Below, in pieces: positions 1 to 10,585 of a stretch of 64,000 bases of DNA. The translations under genes and the position numbers were made by a program. Positions within the stretch are counted from its first letter, which is position 1, and the number at the start of each line of letters is the position of its first letter. This DNA comes from Hydractinia symbiolongicarpus. Lineage: Eukaryota > Cnidaria > Hydrozoa > Anthoathecata > Hydractiniidae. A model generated the notes under the pieces. It ran no database searches. It was not told the origin of the DNA and saw only the letters and a list, made by a program, of their open reading frames with translations. Location of the stretch: the NCBI RefSeq assembly GCF_029227915.1, contig NC_079884.1, forward strand, positions 8,618,001-8,682,000, given 5' to 3'.

Positions 1-184
1 TAGGAACGATACAATAGTAAACGACAGATACTTTTTACCAAGGATAAATGATACGTTTTTGCATGAATGCTTACAAGGATTGCAGAACTATGCGATATCC
101 CGAGAAAGTATAACAGATAGTCAGAGTTGGTTAACAATGCGCGAAATTATTATAAAGCGAATAAAAAAGAAGGTTAAACATTAA
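1..184 (+). CDS. possible last exon of an unidentified gene (5' truncated)
   Basis: A frame is open from base 2 to a TAA at 182-184, giving about 60 residues that end in a very basic tail (KRIKKKVKH). The window begins with TAG, which could be the end of a 3' splice site. An AATAAA at 239-244 fits a polyadenylation signal about 55 bases after the stop. I do not recognise the protein. The next gene (NAP1-like) points toward it on the other strand, so the two would be convergent. A chance open frame in AT-rich DNA is possible. Confidence 0.3.
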   Translation, partial: RNDTIVNDRYFLPRINDTFLHECLQGLQNYAISRESITDSQSWLTMREIIIKRIKKKVKH

Positions 185-240
185 CCTTTATTCCTTGAAA
201 ACAACTTCTTTGCCATTTACCGTTCAGTTTCATGATAGAA

Positions 241-698
241 TAAAGTATATCCTATAGTGTTTTTTCTTACCACCGGGAAGTCAAAAGAGACTGCTTAAAG
301 AGGGAATGTGACTGCGCTGACATTTTGCTCATTGGCAGATTTTAACTCGATGTTTGTTCAGGAAGAGGGATTTATTGTTCGAGACTTTCTCAGCCGGATG
401 TAATTACTAAGAACAATTGCAGAGTGCAACCCAAAGTCTCTGTTTATATTTTGGCGAATATTTCTTTTAAACTTCTCCTAAAAAACATTTTTATATATGA
501 AAATACGTCCTGCTCATATACTATCGAGCGAGAGAAGAGAAACGACCAAAAGCAATCATTAGCCTGAGAGAGTATTTACATCCCGGATTGTTCTTATTAT
601 ATGGTAACATTTATTCGGGTTGTTATAAATTTTAAAAACAATGATTTGAACCTAAGTTGTTTTGTGTTGGGAAACAGTACTCGCTTTTTTTGACGAAT
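241..698. other. intergenic stretch, no gene seen
   Basis: I see no coding signal. A 22-bp stretch at 261-282 (TTTTTCTTACCACCGGGAAG and two more bases) recurs with one mismatch at 47860-47881, inside the MITE at 47842-48337, so this may hold a scrap of the same family. Confidence 0.4.
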
Positions 699-1400
699 CT
701 CTATAATAATAGCCGTATTTCGTCTGTCTGTCTCTGCGCGTACCCCCCGCTGAGTTTAAAAATCATGTTACGGAAACACGAATATCAATGCGATATATTT
801 TTATCCACTTCGTTGCGGCGGGTAAGATAAAGGACGGGCGACCCCGTGGATTTTTCACCACGGGCTAACGACTTCTCTATAATAATAGTCGTATTCCGTC
901 TGTGTCTGTCTGTCTCTGCGCGGACCCACCGCTGAGTTAGAAAATGATGTTACGGAAACACGAATATCAAATCCGATATATTTTTATCCACCTTGTTGCG
1001 ACGGGTAAATATAAAGGACGGGCGAACCCGTGGATTTTTCCACGGGCAACGACTAGTCTATATTATAATGCCCGTATACGTCTGTCCGTCCGTCTATCAC
1101 CCAAAATGGCAGGTTAGCTGCGACGGGCGAACCCGTGGATTTTTCCACGGGCTATTATAATGCCCGTATACGTCTGTCCGTCCGTCTGTCTGTCACGCAA
1201 AATGGTAGGTTAGCTGCGACGGGCGAACCCGTGGATTTTTCCACGGGCTATTATAATGCCCGTATACGTCTGTCCGTCCGTCTGTCTGTCACGCAAAATG
1301 GTAGGTTAGCTGCGCAATAGCGAGAAGCACGCAATGCGGTATAAAAACGACGGGCGAACCCGTGGATTTTTCACGGGCTAACGACTATCATATAAAAAGC
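699..1400 (+). repeat. head-to-tail array of Helitron-like hairpin repeats
   Basis: At least five units follow one another. Each starts near TCTATAATAATAG or TATTATAATGCCCGTATACG, continues with a GTCTGTCTGTC run, and ends with a hairpin whose arms are CCCGTGGA and TCCACGGG around a T-rich loop, then CTAACGAC or CAACGACTAG. The three central units start at about 1061, 1153 and 1249, so the period is 92-96 bp; the two left units are longer (about 170-185 bp). A TC-type 5' end, a 3' hairpin about 10 bp before CTAG, and head-to-tail joining are typical of non-autonomous Helitrons. The assignment is by structure only. Open frames here are translations of the repeat. Confidence 0.5.
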
Positions 1401-1977
1401 TGTAATGTATTATTTCGACGTAAGCATTGCGCTGAAAATTTACTGGATCTCATTTAAGTTATTTCTTAAACTATTTTCTGTATTTAGGAAGTTTAAGTTG
1501 TCACATCATATTGTTCATAGAACATGATGAAAAATCTCACCTTAAAAGTAAGAATTAAACCTTGGTGCAAATTCAGTCGTTACTATTTGCTGACATTTTG
1601 ACTAAAATTCCGACAACTTTCTCATAACAAACTGTTAAAAATTTAATGCTAATTCTTAAGAGCAGATCCGAAATTTAATTTTCGCCAATATGTTAAAACT
1701 ATTAATGTAATTGTTAAAAGGAAGATATTTTTTTGCATTTATTAACATTTACATACGGACAATTTCGTTCATAAATTTTATTTTTAACACATTTGTGTTA
1801 ACAGATAAAAATTGTTTCTAAACACCTCAGAAATTTTCAATACAAGACTGATTGATCAATGAGCACATCACCACGGGGTCGAATCAACGTACCCCCATTA
1901 TAAAAAGTGTCAATAATGCGCAAGCTGTCTTCATCACGAGGGAGGAGAACCTGTTTCGATAACAGGAGCATTTGTGA
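1401..1977. other. 3' flank of the NAP1-like gene
   Basis: This lies between the Helitron-like array and the stop codon of the minus-strand NAP1-like gene. It is probably the 3' UTR: reading the minus strand, an AATAAA is present around 1738-1743. I see no gene of its own. Confidence 0.4.
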
Positions 1978-4900
1978 TCATTGTTGCTGACACTCTTGAG
2001 GTTTTTCACCCTAAAAAGGTTAAAAAAAAAACGTAATTAAAATGCCAAATTTTTCTAGAAGTCCCAGAAAGTGCATGTTCCCTAATGTGAAAGGAACATT
2101 GACTTGTCAAAGTACAGCAAATAAATAAGCAAATTAAACACAACAACAGCTTAGATTGGTTGAGCACAGAACATTGAAATCATGGAAATGGTCGGATTTT
2201 GGGTAAATCAAGTAAAATGCAGGACTCGCAAGTGGCAACCACAATGAGAAAAAGTAAAATTTTTACTTACAGGTTTAAAATCTGGGTCATTTTCGTCATC
2301 GTCATCACCATCGTCATCATCATCGTCCTGAGAATTAAGAAAGTAATTGTTTAACAAAACATTTTCAGACCTATTTCTTAATCAGGTTAGGCATACTGGC
2401 TATGCTTATTAGCAAAAGAGAAAAAAATAGTTACAAGCTTGAAATTCAGAAAACAAATTTACAAACACAATATTAATTTTATACCTCGTCATCATCGAGC
2501 TAAAAAATAAAAGAAACACTTGATTATTTTATTATTATTATTATTCATATTTACACAGGTTGACTACGTCAGAATATATACATATCTGGTATCAATGCAG
2601 GACCTGTACAAAAATAAATGAAAGTAAAAGCTAAAAATACTATAAAAATTTTGTTTCGAAGAGGCATAGTTAGTAAGTGCAGCACTCTTGGATAAAGACG
2701 AGTGATGAGTAAGCAAGTAGGCACGTATTACACGTACACGTACGTACACGTACACGTACGACTTAAAGAAAATTGATCCCGGCGAGTTCCCATGCGAACT
2801 ATGACCCCTGCCATTATTACTAAAAAACTCAAACAATACTCTTTTTTAGCAATACCTCATCGTCTTCATCATCACTGTCTTCTTCTATAGCTTCACCAGT
2901 GTAAAACAAAACAGCCTATAAAACAAAATAATATAACAGACAAAATACTAACAGGATTTTGTACAGCAGTTTAGTCGTTTGCTACACCAAGTATTACATC
3001 ATGAACAGTCTGTCAATATCACGTAAAACAAACGACAAACCTTTGGAATCAATCTTTCTCGGAAGAAATGACCGATCTCAAAGTCTGCAGCAAGAATTGC
3101 TTCAGTCTCCTCATCCTTAAAAGAAAACATGAAACGTTACTTTTTTCACTAGTAGATATTCATGTAGGTAAATTAAGAAAAACTGACTTACAATGTCATC
3201 TTCGTCAACATTCTCAGGAACTAAGATTGAACAGATAATAACTATTATTATGAACGTTATTTATATTCTGACTAAAATTTCTGTTATCTATGTTATCTAT
3301 GTTAGTGTTTTTGGCGTTGAAACTGTTTTTTTATTATTTCAAAGGATGAAAATTGAAGTAACGCTTTATTTTTTTCAATTTTTCTTTTAAGCATCGTGCT
3401 TAAACATTGTGTAACATGTCAACTAAAAAACAAATGCCGCCCATGCAAACAAAATTCAAGCCTCCCAACAAGAGCTTAGGTTTTTAAATAAACCATTTTG
3501 GATGACTTCTATAGCATTTCAGCAACATTATTACAGTAAGATACACACTATTTGTTTTGGTCACACATGATTTTATAAATTAAGAAAAATCCCTCAAATT
3601 AGAGGCCTAGTAATTGCAGTTGTCCTATAAAATTGAACACATAAAAAAGTTTGTCTTTCCTCGAGGCAACGAGTATAGAGTAATTTTTTTATTTTCATTA
3701 AAAAAAGATCTGCATTCGTTAATCAGGTGTGAGAATACAGGCAGGGAAACAGTTTGTAGACAAGAAAATAAAAAATGACATGCAAACCTTCTGGTGGATC
3801 GAAGAAATTGAAAAACGAGTCATTTTGGACAGTCTTTGTTACTACACGTGTTTGACCACGACCTATAAAATCAAATCAGCCTTGCTAAATATATATTCAA
3901 TCTGTATAGTTAATATATTTAGTAGGACGAAATAATTACCTTTATGCTTTTGCTTCTTCTTTACTTGTTTTTGAGTTATATTTTTCCCCTTTTGCCAGTC
4001 TATTTTGCATCTATAATATACAACAATGGTTTGTTTTAACAAACAAAAAATAACAAAAACTAAAAAGGAAGCAGAATATTCTTTGCAGCACTGAAACAGA
4101 AAACTGGAAAATGAAGCTAGAGAGTAATGAACATTGAACTGTTGTATTTATTGTTTATTGTTTGTTTTCAGATTCAACATTGCATACTAATAAATAAGCA
4201 AATGGTTTCATTCCTATCTATGTTGAATCTTTTAATCTTCAAGTGAAACGCCTCGACATGCCATCAGTTAGTTGTCCAGTGCCTGGCTGCACCTACACCA
4301 CGCCAGACCTCGATGCTGTCATCATTGCTGCACTACTGACAACCCATGCTACCACGCATTCGAATCAACCTACATCGGTATCACCCACGGCCAAGATTGA
4401 ACGAGTGAGACGTCCCACTGTTACTTTAGCCGGAACCTCTGAGGATTGGAAATACTTCCTGACCCGCTGGATTGAGTACAAGACCGCTACCAAAATCACA
4501 GGTAGAGATGCTGTTCTCCAACTCCTTGAATGCTGTGACGAGCAGTTGCGCAGAGACCTCACCCGATCCACCACTGGCATGTTGGCCGAAAAAAGTGAGG
4601 ATGTCATCCTTGCTTCAATGAAATCACTCGCTGTCAGGGAGGAAAACGTTATGGTTGCACGAGTTGCCTTAAACAATATGAATCAAGATCCTGATGAGCC
4701 AATAAGATCGTTTGGGGCTAGATTGAAAGGTCAAGCTGGTGTATGTAAATATGTTATTCCCTGCCCCTCGTGCAGCCACGACGTGGACTATACCGAACAA
4801 ATATTATGTGATGTTCTTGGTCGTGGTATCTCCGACCCTGATATTCAGCTGGAGCTTCTTGGACATGGTTGGTTGGACACTTGCGGGAAAAACGGAATTA

Positions 4901-7900
4901 TTCAACATCCCTCAAAGTTCAAATTTGCCCATGATGTGGTGGAGTTTGCTGGGTTTGAAGTTACCCCTACCAATGTCCGTCCAGCACCAAGCCTTATGCG
5001 AGCCATTGCCGATTTTCCTGTACCGCAAAATATAACAGACATCCGTTCCTGGTTCGGTCTGGTCAACCAAGTAGCATACACATTCAGTATGACGGACAAA
5101 ATGCTACCCCTACGCGAATTGCTGAAACCTCAGTCTTCGTTTCAATGGAGCGATGAACTCAACGAAATATTTGCTGCCTCTAAATCAAAAATCTTAAGTG
5201 AGATTGAGGAAGGTGTACGCATATTTGACAAGTCAAGGCTCACATGTATAGCAACAGACTGGTCAAAGAACGGAGTTGGTTTTTGGCTGCTCCAAAAACA
5301 TTGCCTATGTGAAGGGAAATCTCTCTTCTGTTGTCGTAGTGGTTGGAAGGTTGTGTTAGTTGGCAGTCGGTTCACTAACCCAGCTGAGTCCCGTTATGCA
5401 CCAATTGAAGGTGAGGCATTAGCCGTTGCACATGCGTTGGACAAGTGTCGACATTTTGTTTTGGGTTGCAAGGACCTAATCATTGCAGTTGATCATAAGC
5501 CGTTGCTCGGACTCTTTACAAACAGATCCCTGGAAGACATACCTAACAACCGATTGCGGAATCTTAAAGAACGCACACTGAGGTATCGTTTCACCATGCA
5601 ACATATTCCTGGCCTGAAGAATCGAGTTCCAGATGCTCTGTCGCGCCATCCATCTGGCGACCCGTCTCCGGAACAACTGGTATTACCTGACGACATTTCG
5701 TTTATAGCTGCTTCATCGGCATTGAATTCCCTTAAATCCACAACCTGGGAGGATGTTCGTCAAGCAACTACAGCCAACGTCGAAATGCGAGATCTAGTTC
5801 ATACCATTGAGTCTGGCTTACCTGAACACCAGACGGAGTGGCCCCAGAAATTGCAGGTATATCATCAATATCGCGATCAATTGTCCACTGTTGATGGAGT
5901 CGCACTTTACAAGGACAGGGTCATCATACCTCCATGCCTACGGCCTAACATACTATCCAGCCTTCATGCCGCACACCATGGTGTCACATCGATGAACTTG
6001 AGGGCCGAATCTTCCATCTTCTGGCCAGGTCTATCTGCAGATATCGTAAAGTTACGTCAGGGATGTCAAAGCTGCGACCGTATTGCTCCATCGCAACCAT
6101 CAGCTCCGCCGAAGCCTCTGCAATATCCTGATTATCCGTTTCAGCAAATCTGTGGCGACTTCTTTCATTATGCCGGCCACAACTATCTTGTCTGCATTGA
6201 TCGATACTCCAATTGGCCGATTGTTGAGGAGGCTAGAAATGGTGCGAAAGGATTAATCGACTGCCTCCGCCGAACATTTGTAACCTATGGTATACCGGAC
6301 GAATTCTCCTCAGACGGTGGACCTGAGCTGTGTGCATCCTCCACGTCCACTTTCCTGCGTAACTGGGGTGTCCACCACCGAATATCATCAGTTGCGTATC
6401 CACACAGCAATTGTCGAGCTGAAGTTGGTGTGAAAACAGTAAAACGCATGCTAACGGATAATGTTTGTTCTGATGGGAACCTTGACACAGACGCATTTCA
6501 AAAAGCCATGCTACAATATAGAAACACGCCAAATCAAACCACCAAGTTATCACCTGCAATATGTTTGTTTGGACGACCCATCAAGGATTTCGTACCCATC
6601 TTGCCAGGTAAATACCTCCCCCACCCTACGTGGGTGAGTGTCCTTGAAGATCGCGAAAAGGCACTAAGGCGTCGTCATATGGCCATTGCTGAGAGACTGT
6701 CTCTGTATTCTAAGCAGTTGAACCCACTTTGTGTGGGAGATCAGGTGCGAATCCAAAATCAGACTGGTCTCCATCCTCTTCGATGGGACAAAACCGGCTC
6801 GATTATCGAAGTTCGCCCGCATGACCAATATGTGGTTCGAATTGATGGATCAAGACGGGTGACACTACGTAACCGTAAATTCCTTCGGAAATTCACACCT
6901 GTTCGGCCAAACTTACCATTGGACCAGCTTATGAACGCCTGGCGATCAATCCCACCAGCCTCTAGGCCGCCAATCACCTCTAAAGATGTGGAACAACCCA
7001 TCGATGACAGCCGCTCCACTCAAGACTTGCCACAGGGATCTACACCACCCCTCTCAAATCCGACCGACAACACTCCGCCTCCACAAGCATCGCATGATAG
7101 TGACACATACTTTGGTCCTGACCAGCCAGCTGCTGACAACCGTTTGGATGTACCGACCGCCTCCTCGTCACCGCCTTATCCGTCCCCGGTTCGTCGATCT
7201 ACAAGAGAACGTCGGCAACCATCTCGTTTCGAGGACTATGTTATGAACTAATACATTTAATCGTCATTATATACTGCACATCTCCTAATGACTGGGGGGA
7301 GATAAAGAGTAATGAACATTGAACTGTTGTATTTATTGTTTATTGTTTGTTTTCAGATTCAACATTGCATACTAATAAATAAGCAAATGGTTTCATTCCT
7401 ATCTAGAAGCAAAGTTATTTCCTATAATAACTGCATATGCTTATTACTGTAACCTCAAAAACACAGATTTTTGTATAAAACAGGTGACAAGAAACAGTTG
7501 ACAAAAATATTAATAGAACGTCACTGGCAATTGCATTTGGCTCAAGATGATAATGCAGAAATACTTAAAACATATATTATACATAGAAAAGGTCAGATTT
7601 CCAGAGCAGTCAATAGGATTATTAAACTCACCCAGTACATGAGACAATATCAGGTCCCTCAAATGAAAACGGATCATCTACATCAGGTTCTGATTTCATT
7701 TTGTATGTTTTTGTGAGTGCCTAGAATTTGTAACAAATAGAAAGAACTTTGCAGAATTAATTCAATGAAATTAAATTGTGAAAATTTGTGAAATATACAC
7801 TATACATACTGTATTTGTGAAGTACTCGTTTGGAGAAAACTGAAACTCTAACACAAATCCCTAAAGAAATAAGTTAATAAATAAAACTGAGTAAGTTAAT

Positions 7901-9846
7901 AAATAAAACTGTGTGCTAATGCACGGATTACGTATGACAGGCCAGGCTCACATAAGCAAACAAAATAAACTAAGTTATTTTTTCTAGTGATCTATTCATA
8001 CACCTACCATTTCTGAATCATCAGAACTTCCATCATCTTTTTTACCAGTAAAAATTAGTTTAATATCGATAAGATGCTTTAGGATCTCTTCATCATGTTC
8101 CTTTAGAAAAATATATTTGAAAAATTTATAATTTACTAATAACTACAAATTAATAATCTTATTTTTTTTGTACCTGAATCATTTCCTCCAGTAATTCGAC
8201 ATTTTTCATTGCAATAAGCCAAAATTCTGGAATGCCCTTAGTATTTTCATCCATTTTTAATTTATTAAGAACATCCTCAGCAATCTTTTCTTCCTCAGTT
8301 TTTTCTTTGTTTTCATCCACTGCTTTTGCTTTTTCTTCTTCCTCTGCTTTCTTCTTTTCTTCTTCTTCTTCCTCTTCGTTATCCTCACCTGGTTCAACCC
8401 AAGTTGCTTCTTCATCGTTTGGTTCATGTACAGCATTGACAATATCATTTCGTTTGTCATACAATGGCTTAAAAAGTTCAGCATATTTCATTTCAAGCAG
8501 GTGAGCTTCTTCATAAAATTTCCCCTCTAATTTGGCACATTCAACTTGAATATTTTTCAGCGCATTAATTCTTCTTTTTACACACTCTGGTAAAGTTTCA
8601 ATGAAACCTGTACCCACTCCCATTAAACCATTTAGTTTTGCCTGCACAGCAGCCATGATTTGTGGATTTGACATCAAATCAGATGCAGTAAGACCAGTAG
8701 TACCTAAAACAGGAAAACATATTTTTAGGTCAGAAGAGTATTGGTCCCATGATGGACAATTATATTCTTTTTTAAATTAACACTTGTGACACTAAACAAA
8801 GCTGATGGATGTATAGAAACAATAGTTGATAAGCGTACTTAAAAAAAAAAATTGTTTGTAAAACAAGTATACACTTACTCTTATATATATAGAAAATGCA
8901 TTTAAGTTAAGTTTATTTAAATGCGTTTTCATAAATCAAATGATTATTCAGAATTGTACAGATATATTGATTTCAAAAGAAACAAAGCATGTCCAAAGTA
9001 ATTTATATATATTTTGTATTTTGAAGTAATACAGTTATATATTTGTATTCTTTCTTTAAATCATTTTCTGGAGATAAAGATGTGAGACATTCAAGCTATT
9101 GCATATTTATACCAAAAAATAATTTGCAGGGATCGCTATTGAAATTGATGCAACGCACTCCTTGAAAGTTTATATTTTCTGATTGTGTTGTGAAAGTGGT
9201 ATCCATTTCAAACAGAAGATAAAAATCTAATTTTTGACAATAATCCCAATTCTTGTACTCCCATGAAATTGAAAAACAACTGAAAGATGGTAAACAAGCG
9301 CATGAAATAAAGGTTGATGCATGCACAACATTTATAAAGCCACTGCATGCTAATGGGTTGTATTAATTGATGATTACATAAGAGATCATAGCGAAACCGT
9401 CTTGGCTGGTTGAAGGAAGTCAAATATCAAGGATGTCTACAATAGCGACCAAAGCATGAAAAGTGATACTCTTACTTAAAACATGTGCAAAAACTACATT
9501 TAGCACTCCTGCGCAAAAATGCGCGAAAATTAGACATGAGCAAAATTTGAGTATATTAGGTTTTAATGATTGGTAAGTAAATACAATAAAATTTGCCATT
9601 TATTTTTGCAAAACAATGTATACAGCAAAAAAATACATTAGTCTTACTTCATTCAATTTTCAATGTAAAAAATAGTACATGTTTTACCAGTTTGGAGGTA
9701 ATATTACTACAATTCAGACCTACCTCACAAAATACCTTATTTAGGAGAGAAAGAGTTGTGTATTTTTGCTAACATAAATAGTCACAACTTAACGTACTGT
9801 CTATTTGAACATCATGTTCTCCTCCTGCTTCAGGTTCACCAGACAT
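1978..9846 (-). CDS. NAP1L1: nucleosome assembly protein 1-like (NAP1 family histone chaperone)
   Basis: Histone H2A-H2B chaperone for nucleosome assembly and nuclear import. Thirteen coding exons join in phase to 408 residues: 9798-9846, 8174-8703, 8008-8100, 7810-7860, 7632-7720, 3940-4010, 3788-3862, 3192-3220, 3041-3115, 2856-2915, 2485-2499, 2271-2327, 1978-2010. The largest exon has the dimerisation helix and KGIPEFWL. Later exons carry EFQFSPNEYFTN, MKSEPDVDDPFSF, GCKIDWQKGKN, KKKQKHKGRGQTR (basic, NLS-like), QNDSFFNFFDPPE, ILAADFEIGHFFRERLIP and FYTGEAIEEDSDDEDDE. The end is an Asp/Glu tail finishing ECQQQ, close to the vertebrate NAP1L1/4 ending. The start ATG follows a short exon 1; exon 11 is a 15-nt microexon. 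Intron 5 (4011-7631) holds a gypsy-type element in opposite orientation. Which vertebrate paralogue it matches best is not decided. Confidence 0.93.
2731..2761. repeat. CACGTA/CGTACA simple repeat
   Basis: A short alternating purine-pyrimidine repeat of ACGTAC units inside an intron of the NAP1-like gene. It is self-complementary and could form Z-DNA or a cruciform; no function is implied. Confidence 0.6.
4121..4220 (+). repeat. 5' LTR
   Basis: Identical by eye to 7306-7405. It holds AATAAA at about 4191, usable as the poly(A) signal in R, and AGATTCAACA at 4170-4179, complementary to the bases just after the LTR. If transcription starts near 4170, U3 would be only about 49 bp. Confidence 0.8.
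4243..7251 (+). CDS. gag / RNase H / integrase fusion polyprotein of the gypsy element (protease and RT core missing)
   Basis: 1002 residues without interruption. The N-terminal 190 or so are gag-like, with a C2H2-type motif (CPVPGC...H...H) at residues 10-40. At about residue 205 the gag segment (DIQLELLG) runs straight into the end of a reverse transcriptase palm/thumb (WLDTCGKNGI, VEFAGFEVTP); protease and the RT catalytic motifs are absent. RNase H follows (ATDWS, EGEAL, VDHKPL). Integrase has an HHCC zinc finger (HAAHHG...CQSCD), catalytic Asp in GDFF, Asp in SSDGG and Glu in RAEVG, then a C-terminal domain and a Pro/Ser-rich tail. The likely start is ATG 4258 or the near-cognate codon just before it. 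The open frame despite the large deletion suggests either a very recent event or a product still under some selection; it would need RT supplied in trans. Confidence 0.88.
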   Translation: MKRLDMPSVSCPVPGCTYTTPDLDAVIIAALLTTHATTHSNQPTSVSPTAKIERVRRPTVTLAGTSEDWKYFLTRWIEYKTATKITGRDAVLQLLECCDEQLRRDLTRSTTGMLAEKSEDVILASMKSLAVREENVMVARVALNNMNQDPDEPIRSFGARLKGQAGVCKYVIPCPSCSHDVDYTEQILCDVLGRGISDPDIQLELLGHGWLDTCGKNGIIQHPSKFKFAHDVVEFAGFEVTPTNVRPAPSLMRAIADFPVPQNITDIRSWFGLVNQVAYTFSMTDKMLPLRELLKPQSSFQWSDELNEIFAASKSKILSEIEEGVRIFDKSRLTCIATDWSKNGVGFWLLQKHCLCEGKSLFCCRSGWKVVLVGSRFTNPAESRYAPIEGEALAVAHALDKCRHFVLGCKDLIIAVDHKPLLGLFTNRSLEDIPNNRLRNLKERTLRYRFTMQHIPGLKNRVPDALSRHPSGDPSPEQLVLPDDISFIAASSALNSLKSTTWEDVRQATTANVEMRDLVHTIESGLPEHQTEWPQKLQVYHQYRDQLSTVDGVALYKDRVIIPPCLRPNILSSLHAAHHGVTSMNLRAESSIFWPGLSADIVKLRQGCQSCDRIAPSQPSAPPKPLQYPDYPFQQICGDFFHYAGHNYLVCIDRYSNWPIVEEARNGAKGLIDCLRRTFVTYGIPDEFSSDGGPELCASSTSTFLRNWGVHHRISSVAYPHSNCRAEVGVKTVKRMLTDNVCSDGNLDTDAFQKAMLQYRNTPNQTTKLSPAICLFGRPIKDFVPILPGKYLPHPTWVSVLEDREKALRRRHMAIAERLSLYSKQLNPLCVGDQVRIQNQTGLHPLRWDKTGSIIEVRPHDQYVVRIDGSRRVTLRNRKFLRKFTPVRPNLPLDQLMNAWRSIPPASRPPITSKDVEQPIDDSRSTQDLPQGSTPPLSNPTDNTPPPQASHDSDTYFGPDQPAADNRLDVPTASSSPPYPSPVRRSTRERRQPSRFEDYVMN
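7306..7405 (+). repeat. 3' LTR
   Basis: Identical by eye to the 5' LTR and directly preceded by the polypurine tract at about 7291-7305. No differences over 100 bp argues for recent insertion, with the caution that 100 bp is a short clock. Confidence 0.8.
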
Positions 9847-10560
9847 CTTATATCTAAAGTAAAAAAAATACCTTAATGATACTAATCTTAACAGATATGT
9901 ATATATTATCTAGAATAAAAAAAATGCCTTTTGTAGGTATTTGGTTTTACAAATGATTGTTTATGATTTTTACAAATAAGGGGAAAATGTTTAAAATATT
10001 TTTGACAAAGCCCTCGTACTTTTGATGATTCTTTATGATTTTATAATTTCCTTCCGTTTTATGGTCCTTTTAAAACTTTTAAGTAATTAAATAACTGAAG
10101 GTTTTAAAGTCCATGGGGATTCCATCCTAATAACTGGCTCTTCCTTATCTCTTATCTCTATGTGCATTAGCACTAAGATACACATTGACTTTCAATGAGC
10201 AAGAATTAGCAAAGATTTGTGGAGAACATAAAAGCAATTTCCTAAAATATTCCCCAGCCTGTCAAATTTGATAATATTAGAGGTTTGTTTTGTATTTAAT
10301 GACTGATTTACATACACAAAAGACTACATGCCATGCACAAATGTTCTCATTGGTGAGCTATCCAGCGTTGTTTAGGCTATTCTGTAAATTACAGAAATTT
10401 CGGTACAAGTCAAATTAGACATAGACTTTACCTTTCCCCTCCCTTCAAATAGTATTCCTAAAAATATGTAGCCTTTGGTGGGTTCAATATAGTATTATTC
10501 GTTCAATGTTTCATGGTAGCAGAAGGATGTTAACAGAATTTTATAAACATTGGCATCAAG
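9847..10560. other. upstream region of the NAP1-like gene, no gene seen
   Basis: The promoter and 5' UTR of the minus-strand NAP1-like gene should lie in the first part. I cannot mark a TATA box or a 5' exon with confidence. No coding signal is visible. Confidence 0.4.
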
Positions 10561-10585
10561 AGTTTTTTAAGCCCACTACTGTTGG

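Larger units (their letters stand above)
4121..7405 (+). mobile_element. Ty3/gypsy-type LTR element, internally deleted, recent insertion
   Basis: Two 100-bp direct repeats that I read as identical (4121-4220 and 7306-7405) flank one long ORF. The purine-rich CTGGGGGGAGATAAAG ends directly before the 3' repeat, as a polypurine tract should. CTAG lies at the outer edge of each repeat and may be a 4-bp target duplication, in which case the true LTR is about 97 bp. The 10 bases after the 5' LTR (TGTTGAATCT, 4221-4230) do not resemble a tRNA-type primer site but are the exact complement of AGATTCAACA at 4170-4179 inside the LTR, which suggests self-priming. The element sits in an intron of the NAP1-like gene, antisense to it. 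Confidence 0.88.

Noticed and set aside
1135-1320. Open frame with an internal protein repeat
   Set aside because: It is the translation of the 92-96-bp Helitron-like repeat.
8232-8504. Ser-rich frame on the + strand
   Set aside because: Antisense shadow of the Glu/Lys-rich stretch of the NAP1-like gene.
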